64,000 nt of DNA, from positions 3,601,501 through 3,665,500 of the forward strand of contig NZ_CP090095.1 in the NCBI RefSeq assembly GCF_021391675.1, read 5' to 3'. The stretch is from Neorhizobium galegae. Its GTDB lineage: Bacteria; Pseudomonadota; Alphaproteobacteria; Rhizobiales; Rhizobiaceae. Each line of letters starts with the position of its first letter. Positions within the stretch are counted from its first letter, which is position 1. Positions 17,584-26,230 of this stretch are shown here, in pieces. The notes below the pieces were generated by a model. The model did not search any database. It was not told where the DNA came from and saw only the letters and a program-made list of their open reading frames with translations. The position numbers and the translations under genes were made by a program.

Positions 17584-18996
17584 CTACGCGCGCTCCACCT
17601 GCTGCACGGACACCGGCGCCTCGAAGACCCGGCCGCGATTGAGAATATAATTCGGATCGAATGCGGATTTCAGCCGGCGCATGGTGGCGATCTCGGCCCC
17701 GCTGCGGGCATATTTCAGATACTTCACCTTGTCGGTCCCGATGCCGTGCTCGGCGGAAACACCACCGCCGACCGCCTCGATGCCCGCAAAGATCGCCTCG
17801 GCGACCTTTTTCTCGTGATGGCTGAACATGCAGTAATGCAGGTTGCCGTCGCCCAGATGGCCAAAAATATAGCTCCGCGCCTCCGGATCGATCTCGTCGA
17901 TGGCGAGTGCGGCCTTGTCGAGGAATTCCTGCATGCGGGAAAGCGACACGGAAATATCGAAACCGATCATCACCCCGGTACCGAACAGATAATCGTTGAT
18001 GCCGTCGCGAATGCCCCAGAGCCCGTTGAACTCGCGCAGCGAATTGGAGAGCACCACGTCGGTGGCGAGCCCGTCTTCCAATGCGGCGGCAAGCGCCGCT
18101 TCGAAACGCTCGTTGTCCTGATCCGGCGCCTGGCCCTGGATCTCGACCATGGCATACATGCCGGCCCCTTTTTCGACCGGCGGGCGGATGCCCATGTAGT
18201 CGACCGTGCCTTCATAAACGTTTGGAAAGATCGCCTCGAAGGCGGAAAGCAGGCCGGAGAGTTCCACGCGCAGCCTTGCCAGAAGATCTTGCGCCGCTTT
18301 CAGCGACGGCAGCGCCACGAAGGCGTTACGCTCGATCCGCGGCTTCGGATGCAGTTTGAGGCAGGCGCGGGTCACGACCCCGATCGTGCCTTCGGTGCCG
18401 ATGAACAGCGGATTGAGGTCGTAACCGGAATTGTCCTTCGGCAGCCCCTTGAGGGAGGAAAGCATGGTCCCGTCCGCCAGCACCGCTTCCAGACCCATGA
18501 CCTGCGCCCGGTACATGCCGTAACGCAGAACCCGGATGCCGCCGGCATTGGCGCCGATATTACCGCCGACCGTCGCCGTGCCGCGCGCACCGATATCGAC
18601 GCCGAAGAACAGGCCCGCATCGCTCGCCGCCTCCTGCACGACCTGCAGCGGCGTGCCAGCTTGGACGATCATCGTCTGGGCCGCAATGTCGATCGACTCG
18701 ATGCCGTTCATCCGTTCGAGCGAGATGGAGACCTCCCCCTCGACCGGCCGGGAGGAGCCGGAAAGCCCGGTGCGTCCGCCCTGCACGACAATCGGCTGGC
18801 GCAGTTCATTGGCGGCGGAAAGAATGGCGGAAACGTCTTCGGTATTGCGCGGACGTAGAACGGCTGCGGGCCGGGCGCCGCGAGCGGTGGCATCCGCAGC
18901 GTACCCATCCGAAATCGCATCGCCGGTGAGGATCGCAGCGGCGTCCAGCCGGTTTTCGAGGTGGGAGAGAAGGCGGTTCGCGCGCTCAGAGGACAA
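17584..18996 (-). CDS. FAD-linked oxidase, GlcD / D-2-hydroxyacid dehydrogenase family
   Basis: About 470 residues in the vanillyl-alcohol-oxidase fold: PCMH FAD-binding domain (IVVQGGRTGLSGSS, then GTATVGGNIGANAGG) and a C-terminal cap with HLGDGNLHY and AEHGIGTDKV. It should oxidise a D-2-hydroxyacid to the 2-oxoacid and pass electrons to a membrane acceptor. No in-frame ATG exists near the family's normal start. The best start is TTG at 18996 with GGGAGGG 5 bases upstream; a GTG farther upstream lacks a site. Because the next gene is a 2-oxoacid oxidoreductase with zero spacing, the product of this enzyme is probably the substrate of that one (inference). Confidence 0.88.
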   Translation of the reverse strand: MSSERANRLLSHLENRLDAAAILTGDAISDGYAADATARGARPAAVLRPRNTEDVSAILSAANELRQPIVVQGGRTGLSGSSRPVEGEVSISLERMNGIESIDIAAQTMIVQAGTPLQVVQEAASDAGLFFGVDIGARGTATVGGNIGANAGGIRVLRYGMYRAQVMGLEAVLADGTMLSSLKGLPKDNSGYDLNPLFIGTEGTIGVVTRACLKLHPKPRIERNAFVALPSLKAAQDLLARLRVELSGLLSAFEAIFPNVYEGTVDYMGIRPPVEKGAGMYAMVEIQGQAPDQDNERFEAALAAALEDGLATDVVLSNSLREFNGLWGIRDGINDYLFGTGVMIGFDISVSLSRMQEFLDKAALAIDEIDPEARSYIFGHLGDGNLHYCMFSHHEKKVAEAIFAGIEAVGGGVSAEHGIGTDKVKYLKYARSGAEIATMRRLKSAFDPNYILNRGRVFEAPVSVQQVERA

Positions 18997-19066
18997 GGAC
19001 GCCCTCCCGCGAATATCCTGCCTTAAGGCCCTGCACTCCGGCTTCACCGAATGCGATTGCGCCCAT
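18986..19066 (-). CDS. Possible 26-residue leader ORF overlapping the FAD-oxidase start
   Basis: A small ATG-initiated frame (MGAIAFGEAGVQGLKAGYSR...) begins at 19066 after a purine-rich stretch and ends at a TGA (18986-18988), 6 bases past the TTG start of the FAD oxidase. Such overlap would allow translational coupling to a weak TTG start. The peptide resembles nothing I recognise, so it may be chance. Confidence 0.2.
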   Translation of the reverse strand: MGAIAFGEAGVQGLKAGYSREGVLVL

Positions 19067-19116
19067 CCTCTTGTCCCCTTGTTTCTTGGGGGCGAGGTTA
19101 TTCCCATTCCCCTATT

Positions 19117-19122
19117 TGTCAA
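19117..19122 (-). promoter_or_regulatory. Candidate -35 box for the FAD oxidase / oxidoreductase operon
   Basis: TTGACA is read leftward here, followed after 16 bases by TAACCT as a possible -10. The divergent FadR-type regulator starts 76 bp to the right, so its binding site probably lies in this 200-bp region. I see no clear GTnnnnAC-type dyad that would fix it. Confidence 0.35.
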
Positions 19123-19197
19123 ACCTATATTTAAAAAGCAGTAGCCTTTTTGCCCCTCCCGTGGCATCACTATGGCAGGAACCATGGGAAGGGTGAC

Positions 19198-19956
19198 ATG
19201 ATCCTCAAATACGACGAGGTCGTCCGCACGGGCATCGCCAGGCAGGTATCGGACAATATCCGTTCCGCGATCATGGACGGCCGGCTGAAGATCGACGAGC
19301 GCCTGCCAACCGAGGAAGAACTTGCCAAGAGCTTCGGCATTTCCCGCCCGACGGTGCGCGAGGCCCTGAAGCGCCTCGCCGCCCAGAACCTTATTCACTC
19401 CAAACGGGGCCCGACCGGCGGCAATTTCGTCAAGCGGCCGGACCCGGAAGGCCTGTCCAAGGCGATTACCGGCGCCGCCACCCTGCTGGTCGGCATCGGC
19501 GCCTTCGATATCGAAGAGATCATCACCGCCAGGCTGGAGACGGAGGCCGTCTGCTGCCGGCTGGCCGCCGCAAATCGCAGCGAAACCGATCTCGTTGCGA
19601 TGGAGGCGGAGATCGCGGTGCAGCTCGACGAAGCTGTCAGCGACGAGGATTTCTGCGCTTCGGACGTGCGTTTCCACAGAGCGCTGGTGGAATCGACCGG
19701 CAACGGCCCGTTGAAGCTGATGATGTACACCGTCATCGAGGCTTTCATTCCGATCACCAACATGATCGTCTTCCGGGTGCGCGAACGCCGCCACGTCGCC
19801 TCGCTGCACCAGGAAATCGTCGATGCGGTACGCAGCCGCGAGGATGCAAAGGCCGCCGATGCGCTGGCCCGCCTGCTCGCCTATGTGCGCGAAAGTTATT
19901 CCGCCGTGCTCGATGCGCGCGCCAGGCGCGATACCACCGTGCAGGCCTCCGCCTAA
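19198..19956 (+). CDS. FadR-subfamily GntR transcriptional regulator
   Basis: A 252-residue regulator. Residues 10-75 form the GntR winged helix (LPTEEELAKSFGISRPTVREALKRLAAQNL). Residues 95-240 form an all-helical FCD domain, where the metal/ligand Asp/His set is visible as DVRFHRALVESTGNGPL and later HQEIVDAV. FCD regulators sense carboxylic acids such as lactate, glycolate or pyruvate, matching the hydroxyacid-oxidase operon divergent from it. GGAAGGG lies 5-11 bases before the ATG at 19198. The AcuI-like gene follows after 32 bp and may be co-transcribed. Confidence 0.9.
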   Translation: MILKYDEVVRTGIARQVSDNIRSAIMDGRLKIDERLPTEEELAKSFGISRPTVREALKRLAAQNLIHSKRGPTGGNFVKRPDPEGLSKAITGAATLLVGIGAFDIEEIITARLETEAVCCRLAAANRSETDLVAMEAEIAVQLDEAVSDEDFCASDVRFHRALVESTGNGPLKLMMYTVIEAFIPITNMIVFRVRERRHVASLHQEIVDAVRSREDAKAADALARLLAYVRESYSAVLDARARRDTTVQASA

Positions 19957-19988
19957 ATTCAATCACACCAGACTATCGGGAGAGAGAC

Positions 19989-20984
19989 ATGACTGAGACC
20001 TTCACCGCCATGGTGATCGATGCCGTCGACGGCAAGCCGAAGGGCGCCTTCAGAGAAATCTCGATCGCCGATCTTCCCGACAATGACGTGCTGGTCGAGA
20101 TCGCCTATTCGACATTGAACTACAAGGACGGGCTGGCGATATCCGGCAAGGGCCGCATCGCGCGGCGCATGCCGATGATCGGCGGCATCGACCTATCCGG
20201 CACCGTGGTCGAATCCCGCTCGCCGGAATGGAAGGCCGGCGACAAGGTTGTGTTGAACGGCTGGGGTCTTTCCGAGACTGAATGGGGCGCCTTTGGCCGC
20301 TACCAGCGCGTCAAGCCGGAATGGCTGATCCGCCTGCCCGACGCCTTCTCGATGGAACAGGCGATGGCAATCGGCACCGCAGGATATACCGCAGCGCTCT
20401 GCGTCGATGCGCTGGAAAAATGGGGGGCGATCAAGCCGGGTGAAGGCGAAGTGCTGGTCACGGGTGCCGCCGGCGGCGTCGGCTCGGTTGCAATCGCCCT
20501 TCTCGCGGCCCGCGGCTACAATGTCACCGCCTCCACGGGACGGCCGGAAACCCACGACTACCTCGCCTCGCTCGGCGCCACCAATTTCATCGACCGCGCC
20601 GTGCTTGCCGAAAAGGGCGGCCCGCTGCAGAAGGAGCGCTGGACCGGCGGCGTCGACAGCGTCGGCTCGACGACCCTCGTCAACGCGCTCTCCCAGACCA
20701 TGCGCGGCTGCGCCATCGCCGCCTGCGGCCTCGCCGGCGGTGCCGACCTTCCCGGCACCGTGCTGCCGCATATCCTGCGCGCCGTGACGCTGATCGGCGT
20801 CGACAGCGTCATCGCCACCCGCGAACAGCGGCTGTCGGCATGGGCGCGGCTCGCTCGCGATCTCGATCCCGCCAAGCTTTCGGAGATCACCACGACGGAA
20901 CCGATGTCCAGCCTGCCGCAGCTTGCCGAGGATATCATCGCCGGCAAGATCCGCGGCCGGGTGGTGATCGATGTGACGAAGTAG
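19989..20984 (+). CDS. MDR-family NADPH oxidoreductase, AcuI/YhdH type
   Basis: A 331-residue zinc-free medium-chain reductase. The N-terminal GroES-like part has STLNYKDGLAISGKG and PMIGGIDLSGTVVES, typical of acrylyl-CoA reductase AcuI/YhdH. The Rossmann part has VTGAAGGVGSVAIALLAARGYNVTASTGR. AcuI enzymes reduce acrylyl-CoA to propanoyl-CoA with NADPH. The clear resemblance is to this subfamily, but the true substrate could be another enoyl-CoA or enone. It follows the FadR-type regulator by 32 bp on the same strand, and may work with the acyl-CoA enzymes upstream. Confidence 0.88.
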   Translation: MTETFTAMVIDAVDGKPKGAFREISIADLPDNDVLVEIAYSTLNYKDGLAISGKGRIARRMPMIGGIDLSGTVVESRSPEWKAGDKVVLNGWGLSETEWGAFGRYQRVKPEWLIRLPDAFSMEQAMAIGTAGYTAALCVDALEKWGAIKPGEGEVLVTGAAGGVGSVAIALLAARGYNVTASTGRPETHDYLASLGATNFIDRAVLAEKGGPLQKERWTGGVDSVGSTTLVNALSQTMRGCAIAACGLAGGADLPGTVLPHILRAVTLIGVDSVIATREQRLSAWARLARDLDPAKLSEITTTEPMSSLPQLAEDIIAGKIRGRVVIDVTK

Positions 20985-20996
20985 AAAAAGGTATTC

Positions 20997-21028
20997 TGCT
21001 CAGCGCTCAAGCCATCAGCCGCTGAGCA
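20997..21028 (+). terminator. Hairpin after the AcuI-like gene (possible terminator)
   Basis: Perfect 9-bp arms, TGCTCAGCG (20997-21005) and CGCTGAGCA (21020-21028), start 13 bp after the stop codon. No T-run follows on the + strand, so as an intrinsic terminator it is weak; it may protect the 3' end of the mRNA. The rest of the 200-bp gap up to 21183 shows nothing else clear. Confidence 0.4.
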
Positions 21029-21183
21029 CGACTGCCCCCTCTACCCCAAACACTTCCCTGGCGTGTGCCGCACACGCTGCCTCATGGACGATTGCGCGCC
21101 GCTCGTCGAGCAGAGGCGGCTTTCCATTCGCGGCCCAGAGGCGGTAGAGATATCTACGGCAGAAAATTGCGTGGCGTGGGAGA

Positions 21184-23502
21184 GTGTTTTTGAACAGTGA
21201 TCATGAGGTCTTCACCGGTCGCCGGGAAGACATAAGACTTGTTACCGGCCAGGGCGCATATACCGCTGACAAAGTGCTGGATAACCAGCTCTACGCCGCT
21301 TTTTTAAGAGCCGACCAGCCGCATGCGCGCATCGTTTCGATCGATGTCGAGGCGGCGCTCGCCGCACCGGGCGTCCATATCGTGCTGACCGGCAGGGATG
21401 CGCTCGAAGCGAGCCTGATCGCCCCCGGCCCGCTGGTCTCCTTCCCCGGCGTCGATGGCATGAAGATCAAGGCACCGCACCGCTATGCTCTGTCGACCGA
21501 CCGCGTCCGTTTCGTCGGCGAACCGGTTGCCATGGTCGTGGCCGACAATGCCGAGGCGGCTGCCGATGCGGTCGAGCTGATCGCGGTCGACTACGAGGAT
21601 CTGCCGGCGATCATCGATCCGGAGGATGCGCTGGAGGACGGCGCGCCGCAGCTTTTCGACGATGTGCCGGGTAATCTCGTCTTCCTGCACAGTTTCGGCG
21701 ACAAGGCGACAGCCGATGAAGCCTTCGCCAAGGCCGCGTATATCTCGACGCTGACGGTCGAGTCGCAGCGCGTCGCCGCCAACCCTCTCGAACTCAAATC
21801 CTTCATGGCGGCATACGACGCCGAGACGGAGGTCTTCGACGTCTATTCCGCCAGCCAGGGCACGGGCCTTGCCGATGGCCTTGCCCGTTTCACCGGCCAC
21901 CCGCCGGAAAAGGTGCGGCACCACATGGGCGATGTCGGTGGCAGCTTCGGCATCCGTGGCGCACCCTACCCGGAATATGCGGCGATCATGCTTGCCGCAA
22001 AGAAACTCTGTCGGCCGGTGCGCTGGACCGCCAGCCGCACCGAAAGCTTCCTCGCCGATTATCACGGACGCGCCGTCCGGTTCACCGGTGAGATGGCGCT
22101 CAGCGAAGCCGGCGAATTCCTCGGCATCCGAATGAACGTCGTCTGCGATCTCGGCGCCTACCATTCGCCGGCCGGAGCCTTGATCAACGTGCTGAACCCG
22201 ATGTTGACCGGCACGGGCTGCTACCGCATTCCCGCCGTCTTCGGGCTCAACCGCCTCGCCTTCACCAATACCTCGCCGATCGCCGCCTACCGTGGCGCCG
22301 GCCGTCCGGACATCAATTATTTCGTCGAGCGGCTGGTCGATCAGGCCGCCACCGATCTCGGTATGGACCGGATCGAGATCCGCCAGAAGAACCTGATCCC
22401 CGACGACGCCTATCCCTACAAGACGCCGACCACGATTTACGACAGCGGCAGCTATGTCGCGATGCTGGAAGAGGCCGTCTCGATCTCCGACTGGAAGGGT
22501 TTCGAAGCCCGCCGGAAGGAATCGGAACAGCGCGGCCATCTGCGCGGCATCGGCATGGGCGTCTTCGTCGAGCCTTCGGGCGGCGGCCATATGCCGGAGG
22601 AAACCGAGATCCGCTTCGAGGCGGATGGTACGCTAACGCTCTACACGCTTTCCGGCTCTGCCGGGCAGGGGCACGAGACGGTGCTGCCGCGGCTGGTCGC
22701 CAAGGAACTCGGCATCGACGAGAACCTGATCAACCTGCGCGCCAACAGCGTTCATGCGCCTCACAAGCTCAAGGGTGCCGGCACGATGGGGTCGCGCACC
22801 ATGGCCTCGCACGGCGCCTCCCTGACGATCACCTCACGCGAGGTGGTGAAGAAGGGCCTGAAGCTCGCCGCCGAGACGCTGGAAGCCTCCGAAACCGACA
22901 TCGAATTCGATCACGGCCACTACAGGGTGGCCGGCACCAACATGTCGATCTCGCTTCTGGAACTGGCCGCCCGTAACCTCACGCCGGATGGCAACGCGCT
23001 GGACACACTGGCGTCGATCCAGCCGGAGCGAAATTTCCCCGGCGGCGTACATGTGGCCGAAGTGGAGATCGACCCGAATACCGGCGACACGAAAGTCACG
23101 TCCTATATCGGCGTCGACGATGCCGGCCATGTCATCAACCACACGCTGCTCGAAGGCCAGATGCATGGCGGTCTTGCCCAGGGCGCGGGCCAGGTGTTTG
23201 GCGAGCAGATTGTTTATGACCGCGACAGCGGGCAGATGCTGACCGCGAGCTTCATGGATTATTTCATGCCGCGAGCCGACTTCATGCCGACGCCGCGCTT
23301 CTTCGACCTGCCGGCCCCCTCGCCCACCAATGTGCTCGGCGTCAAGGGCGGCGGCGAAGCGGGCACGACGGGAGCGCTGCCGACGCTGATGAACGCCATC
23401 CTGGATGCGCTCCGGTCTGCCGGTGTCAAGGATTTCGATATGCCCGCAACGCCCTCCAGGGTCTGGGAGGCCCTCAAGGCCGCCAGGGAGGGCGCTCGAT
23501 AA
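21184..23502 (+). CDS. Molybdenum hydroxylase large subunit (xanthine dehydrogenase/CoxL form II-like)
   Basis: A 772-residue molybdopterin-binding subunit. It carries GDVGGSFGIRG (moco contact), AAYRGAGRP near residue 369 (the AYRGAGR motif of form II CoxL-like proteins, not the AYxCSFR of true CO dehydrogenase), GAGTMGSRTMASHG, and GVKGGGEAGTTGALP with the catalytic glutamate. Such subunits hydroxylate heterocycles or aldehydes and need a 2Fe-2S subunit and an FAD subunit, neither of which is next to this gene. The start is GTG at 21184 after GGGAGA; TTG at 21190 is an alternative. The substrate is unknown. Confidence 0.9.
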   Translation: MFLNSDHEVFTGRREDIRLVTGQGAYTADKVLDNQLYAAFLRADQPHARIVSIDVEAALAAPGVHIVLTGRDALEASLIAPGPLVSFPGVDGMKIKAPHRYALSTDRVRFVGEPVAMVVADNAEAAADAVELIAVDYEDLPAIIDPEDALEDGAPQLFDDVPGNLVFLHSFGDKATADEAFAKAAYISTLTVESQRVAANPLELKSFMAAYDAETEVFDVYSASQGTGLADGLARFTGHPPEKVRHHMGDVGGSFGIRGAPYPEYAAIMLAAKKLCRPVRWTASRTESFLADYHGRAVRFTGEMALSEAGEFLGIRMNVVCDLGAYHSPAGALINVLNPMLTGTGCYRIPAVFGLNRLAFTNTSPIAAYRGAGRPDINYFVERLVDQAATDLGMDRIEIRQKNLIPDDAYPYKTPTTIYDSGSYVAMLEEAVSISDWKGFEARRKESEQRGHLRGIGMGVFVEPSGGGHMPEETEIRFEADGTLTLYTLSGSAGQGHETVLPRLVAKELGIDENLINLRANSVHAPHKLKGAGTMGSRTMASHGASLTITSREVVKKGLKLAAETLEASETDIEFDHGHYRVAGTNMSISLLELAARNLTPDGNALDTLASIQPERNFPGGVHVAEVEIDPNTGDTKVTSYIGVDDAGHVINHTLLEGQMHGGLAQGAGQVFGEQIVYDRDSGQMLTASFMDYFMPRADFMPTPRFFDLPAPSPTNVLGVKGGGEAGTTGALPTLMNAILDALRSAGVKDFDMPATPSRVWEALKAAREGAR

Positions 23503-23550
23503 GTCTCCGATCCGCGCGCCGGTCGCCTATCCCGTTCGTGGATTGCGTGT

Positions 23551-23601
23551 ACGCCTTGCGGGACGTTAGAAGTCCTTTCAGCGAACTGGAACGCAAGGCG
23601 T
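23551..23601 (+). promoter_or_regulatory. Inverted repeat covering the ribosome site of the P-loop kinase
   Basis: Perfect 10-bp arms, ACGCCTTGCG (23551-23560) and CGCAAGGCGT (23592-23601), with a small inner dyad GGAC/GTCC (23561-23575). The right arm contains the only AAGG near the ATG at 23609. If the RNA folds, the ribosome site is hidden, suggesting translational control. Confidence 0.4.
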
Positions 23602-23608
23602 CGACGCA

Positions 23609-24229
23609 ATGACACTGGACGACATCACCGACACCGTCATCGACCGGGCCAAGAATAGCCGGCGCTTCATCGTTGCGGTCGCCGGCCCGCCGGGCGGGGG
23701 AAAATCCACGCTCGCCGACGCCCTGCACGAAGCCCTGCTGGCGCGCGGCGAATTGGCAGAAGTCCTGCCGATGGATGGCTTCCATATGGACAACGGTATC
23801 CTGGAAGCCCGCGGCCTGTTGCCCCGCAAGGGCGCACCGCAGACGTTCGACGTGCGCGGTTTTGCGGATATCCTGAGGGCGGTGCGGCAGGGTGACGAGG
23901 AAGTGCTGGTGCCGGTCTTCGACCGATCGCGTGAGATCGCCATCGCCTCGGCCCGCCCGATTTCGCCCGATACTCATATCGTTCTGGCGGAAGGCAATTA
24001 CCTGCTGATCGACGAAGCGCCCTGGTCGCGGCTTGCCGAAATGTTCGACTTCACCATTTTCGTCGGCCCTTCGGAGGACGTGCTGCGCGAGCGGCTCAAG
24101 GCTCGCTGGGTGCATTACGGGCTCGACGAGGCGGGGATCGCGTGGAAACTCGACGGCAACGACCTGCCGAACGGCCGCTACATCCTCACCCACTCGCGGC
24201 CTGCCGACATCAGGCTCGAAAGCTTCTGA
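23609..24229 (+). CDS. Small P-loop kinase, uridine/panthothenate-kinase-like (FrcK type)
   Basis: A 206-residue kinase with Walker A AGPPGGGKST (residues 25-34), the DGFHMDN segment near 55 that binds substrate, TFDVRGF, VPVFDRSRE and a lid with RLKARWVHYG. This is the nucleoside/fructose-type branch of the PanK/uridine kinase family seen in rhizobia, for example beside the fructose importer (FrcK). It phosphorylates a small alcohol or sugar; which one is not visible. It stands alone on the + strand after the molybdenum hydroxylase gene and is convergent with the ABC ATPase gene. Its ribosome site lies in an inverted repeat. Confidence 0.8.
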   Translation: MTLDDITDTVIDRAKNSRRFIVAVAGPPGGGKSTLADALHEALLARGELAEVLPMDGFHMDNGILEARGLLPRKGAPQTFDVRGFADILRAVRQGDEEVLVPVFDRSREIAIASARPISPDTHIVLAEGNYLLIDEAPWSRLAEMFDFTIFVGPSEDVLRERLKARWVHYGLDEAGIAWKLDGNDLPNGRYILTHSRPADIRLESF

Positions 24230-24252
24230 GGCCTGTTGCGGACAATGCCGGA

Positions 24253-25323
24253 CTAGAGGGCCACGCCCGTTTCGCGGTCGAAGACATGTACCTGTTCGGC
24301 CGGGATGTTGGCTTCGAACCGCGCGCCGTAGCGGGCCGGATATTCGCCGTCGACGATCGCGACCACCGGGTGGCCGGCAAGGTCGAAGATGATGTGGGTC
24401 TGTGCGCCGGTCGGCTCCACCAGCAGCGTCTGCCCGGCAAGCGCAGTCCCCCCGATGCCGGGGCTGAGATGTTCCGGACGCAGGCCGACCTTGATCGCCT
24501 GGCCGCGCTTTACCTTGCGATCCGGCGCGATGCGGATCGCGGTTCCGTCGCCAAGGCGCGCGGAGGGTTCGCCGCCATCGCCATCCACGGTGCCGTCGAG
24601 AAGGTTCATCGCCGGAGAACCGATGAAGGCGGCGACGAAGAGGTTGGCCGGCTTCTTGTACAGTTCCATCGGCGTGCCCTCCTGCTCCACCTTTCCCTGG
24701 TTGAGGACGACGATCCGGTCGGCGAGCGTCATCGCCTCGATCTGATCGTGGGTGACGTAGATCGACGTCGTCCCGACCTTCTGGTGCAGTTGCTTGATCT
24801 CGGCGCGCATCTGCACGCGCAGCTTGGCGTCGAGATTGGAGAGCGGCTCGTCGAACAGGAAGACGGCCGGGTTGCGGACGATCGCCCGGCCCATGGCGAC
24901 GCGCTGGCGCTGGCCGCCGGAAAGCTGCGCCGGCTTGCGGTCGAGCAGCGGCATGAGGTCGAGCATGCGCGCGGCTTCGGCGACGCGTTCGGCAATCACC
25001 GGCTTCGGGGTGCCGGAAAGGCGCAGGTTGAAGCCCATGTTCTCGGCGACCGTCATATGCGGATAGAGCGCATAGGACTGGAACACCATGGCGATGTTGC
25101 GCTCGCGCGGCGTCAGCTCGTTGACCACTGCGTTGTCGATGATGACGTCGCCGCCGGTGATTTCCTCAAGCCCCGCAATCATCCGCAGCAGCGTCGATTT
25201 TCCGCAGCCGGACGGACCGACCAGAGCGACGAACTGGCCGTCTTCAATCGCCAGCGACACGCCGTGGATGACCGGGAGTGCCCCATAGGCCTTGCGGACT
25301 TGTCTGAGTTCGACGGATGCCAT
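24253..25323 (-). CDS. Sugar ABC transporter ATP-binding protein, UgpC/MsmK type
   Basis: A 356-residue ATPase with Walker [10 protein letters not shown] (37-45), Q-loop [14 protein letters not shown], signature [15 protein letters not shown], Walker [12 protein letters not shown] and switch His in [13 protein letters not shown]. Residues 235-356 form MalK-like TOBE domains. It is the last gene of the leftward importer operon: binding protein, MalF-type permease, MalG-type permease, ATPase. No glycosidase is encoded in the operon; the divergent MocA/ThuA genes are the likely downstream enzymes. Confidence 0.92.
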   Translation of the reverse strand: MASVELRQVRKAYGALPVIHGVSLAIEDGQFVALVGPSGCGKSTLLRMIAGLEEITGGDVIIDNAVVNELTPRERNIAMVFQSYALYPHMTVAENMGFNLRLSGTPKPVIAERVAEAARMLDLMPLLDRKPAQLSGGQRQRVAMGRAIVRNPAVFLFDEPLSNLDAKLRVQMRAEIKQLHQKVGTTSIYVTHDQIEAMTLADRIVVLNQGKVEQEGTPMELYKKPANLFVAAFIGSPAMNLLDGTVDGDGGEPSARLGDGTAIRIAPDRKVKRGQAIKVGLRPEHLSPGIGGTALAGQTLLVEPTGAQTHIIFDLAGHPVVAIVDGEYPARYGARFEANIPAEQVHVFDRETGVAL

Positions 25324-25345
25324 GCGAGTTACTCCGGGTCAGGGC

Positions 25346-26230
25346 TCAGGATTTCACCGCACCGGCGGTCAGACCGGCGATGATGTGCTTCTGGGCCAGG
25401 AAAAAGGCGATGATGGTGGGCAAAATGGTGAGCGTGATGAAGGCCAGCACCAGCTGCCATTCGGTGCTGAATTCGCCCCGGTAGATCATGATGCCGAGCG
25501 GCCAGGGATAGCGGCTCTCCGAATTCAGCATGATCAGCGGCACGATATAGCTGTTCCAGCTGCCGACGAAGGAGATGATGCCGACGGTGGCGATGATCGG
25601 CCGCGACAGCGGCAGCGTGATATGCCAGAAGAAGCGCATGTAGCCGCAACCATCCACGAAGGCCGCGTCGAAGAGTTCGGACGGTAGATTGCGAAAATAG
25701 TTGCGGAACAGCATGATGCTCATGCCCATGCCGAACGCGACCTGCGGCAGCACCACGCCCCAATATGTATCGACGAGCCCCAGATCGCGGATGCGGATAT
25801 AGAGTGGCAGGATGGCGGTCGCCGCCGGAAACATCAGTCCGATCAGGAAATAGTTGACCAGATAATCGGTGCCGAAGAAGCGGATATGCGCGAAACAGAA
25901 GGCCGCCATGGCGCCGAACGTCAATGTCAGGAACACCGTCAGCAGGGCGATGATCAGCGAATTGCTCATCTGCAGCCAGTAACGCTTGCTGATGATGATG
26001 TCCGTGTAGTTCGACCACTGCCATTCCACCGGCAGGCCGAAGGGGTTGCCGCGCAGTTCGCCCAGCGTCTTGAAGCCTCCGAGCGCAGTGGTGATGAGCG
26101 GCACCACCACGATTGCCGCCACGATGATCAGCGACGCGTACATATAGACCTGCGTGCCGGCGCGGATGCGCTGGCCGGAGGTCGGCGCGCTGGCGGCATC
26201 GATGGGCTGTGCTGTCGAGATATCAGTCAT
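25346..26230 (-). CDS. Sugar ABC transporter permease, MalG type
   Basis: A 294-residue inner-membrane permease with an N-terminal cytoplasmic tail of about 30 residues and six predicted helices. The EAA-like loop is DAAFVDGCGYMRFFWHITLPLSRP, shown here by its core AAFVDGCG...LPLSRP. The C-terminus FFLAQKHIIAGLTAGAVKS is the standard family ending. Its start overlaps the end of the MalF-type gene (26223-26230), so translation is coupled. Confidence 0.92.
   Translation of the reverse strand: MTDISTAQPIDAASAPTSGQRIRAGTQVYMYASLIIVAAIVVVPLITTALGGFKTLGELRGNPFGLPVEWQWSNYTDIIISKRYWLQMSNSLIIALLTVFLTLTFGAMAAFCFAHIRFFGTDYLVNYFLIGLMFPAATAILPLYIRIRDLGLVDTYWGVVLPQVAFGMGMSIMLFRNYFRNLPSELFDAAFVDGCGYMRFFWHITLPLSRPIIATVGIISFVGSWNSYIVPLIMLNSESRYPWPLGIMIYRGEFSTEWQLVLAFITLTILPTIIAFFLAQKHIIAGLTAGAVKS

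Noticed and set aside
21184..23502. Aerobic CO dehydrogenase
   Set aside because: The active-site loop is AYRGAGR, not AYxCSFR, and the small and medium subunit genes are missing.
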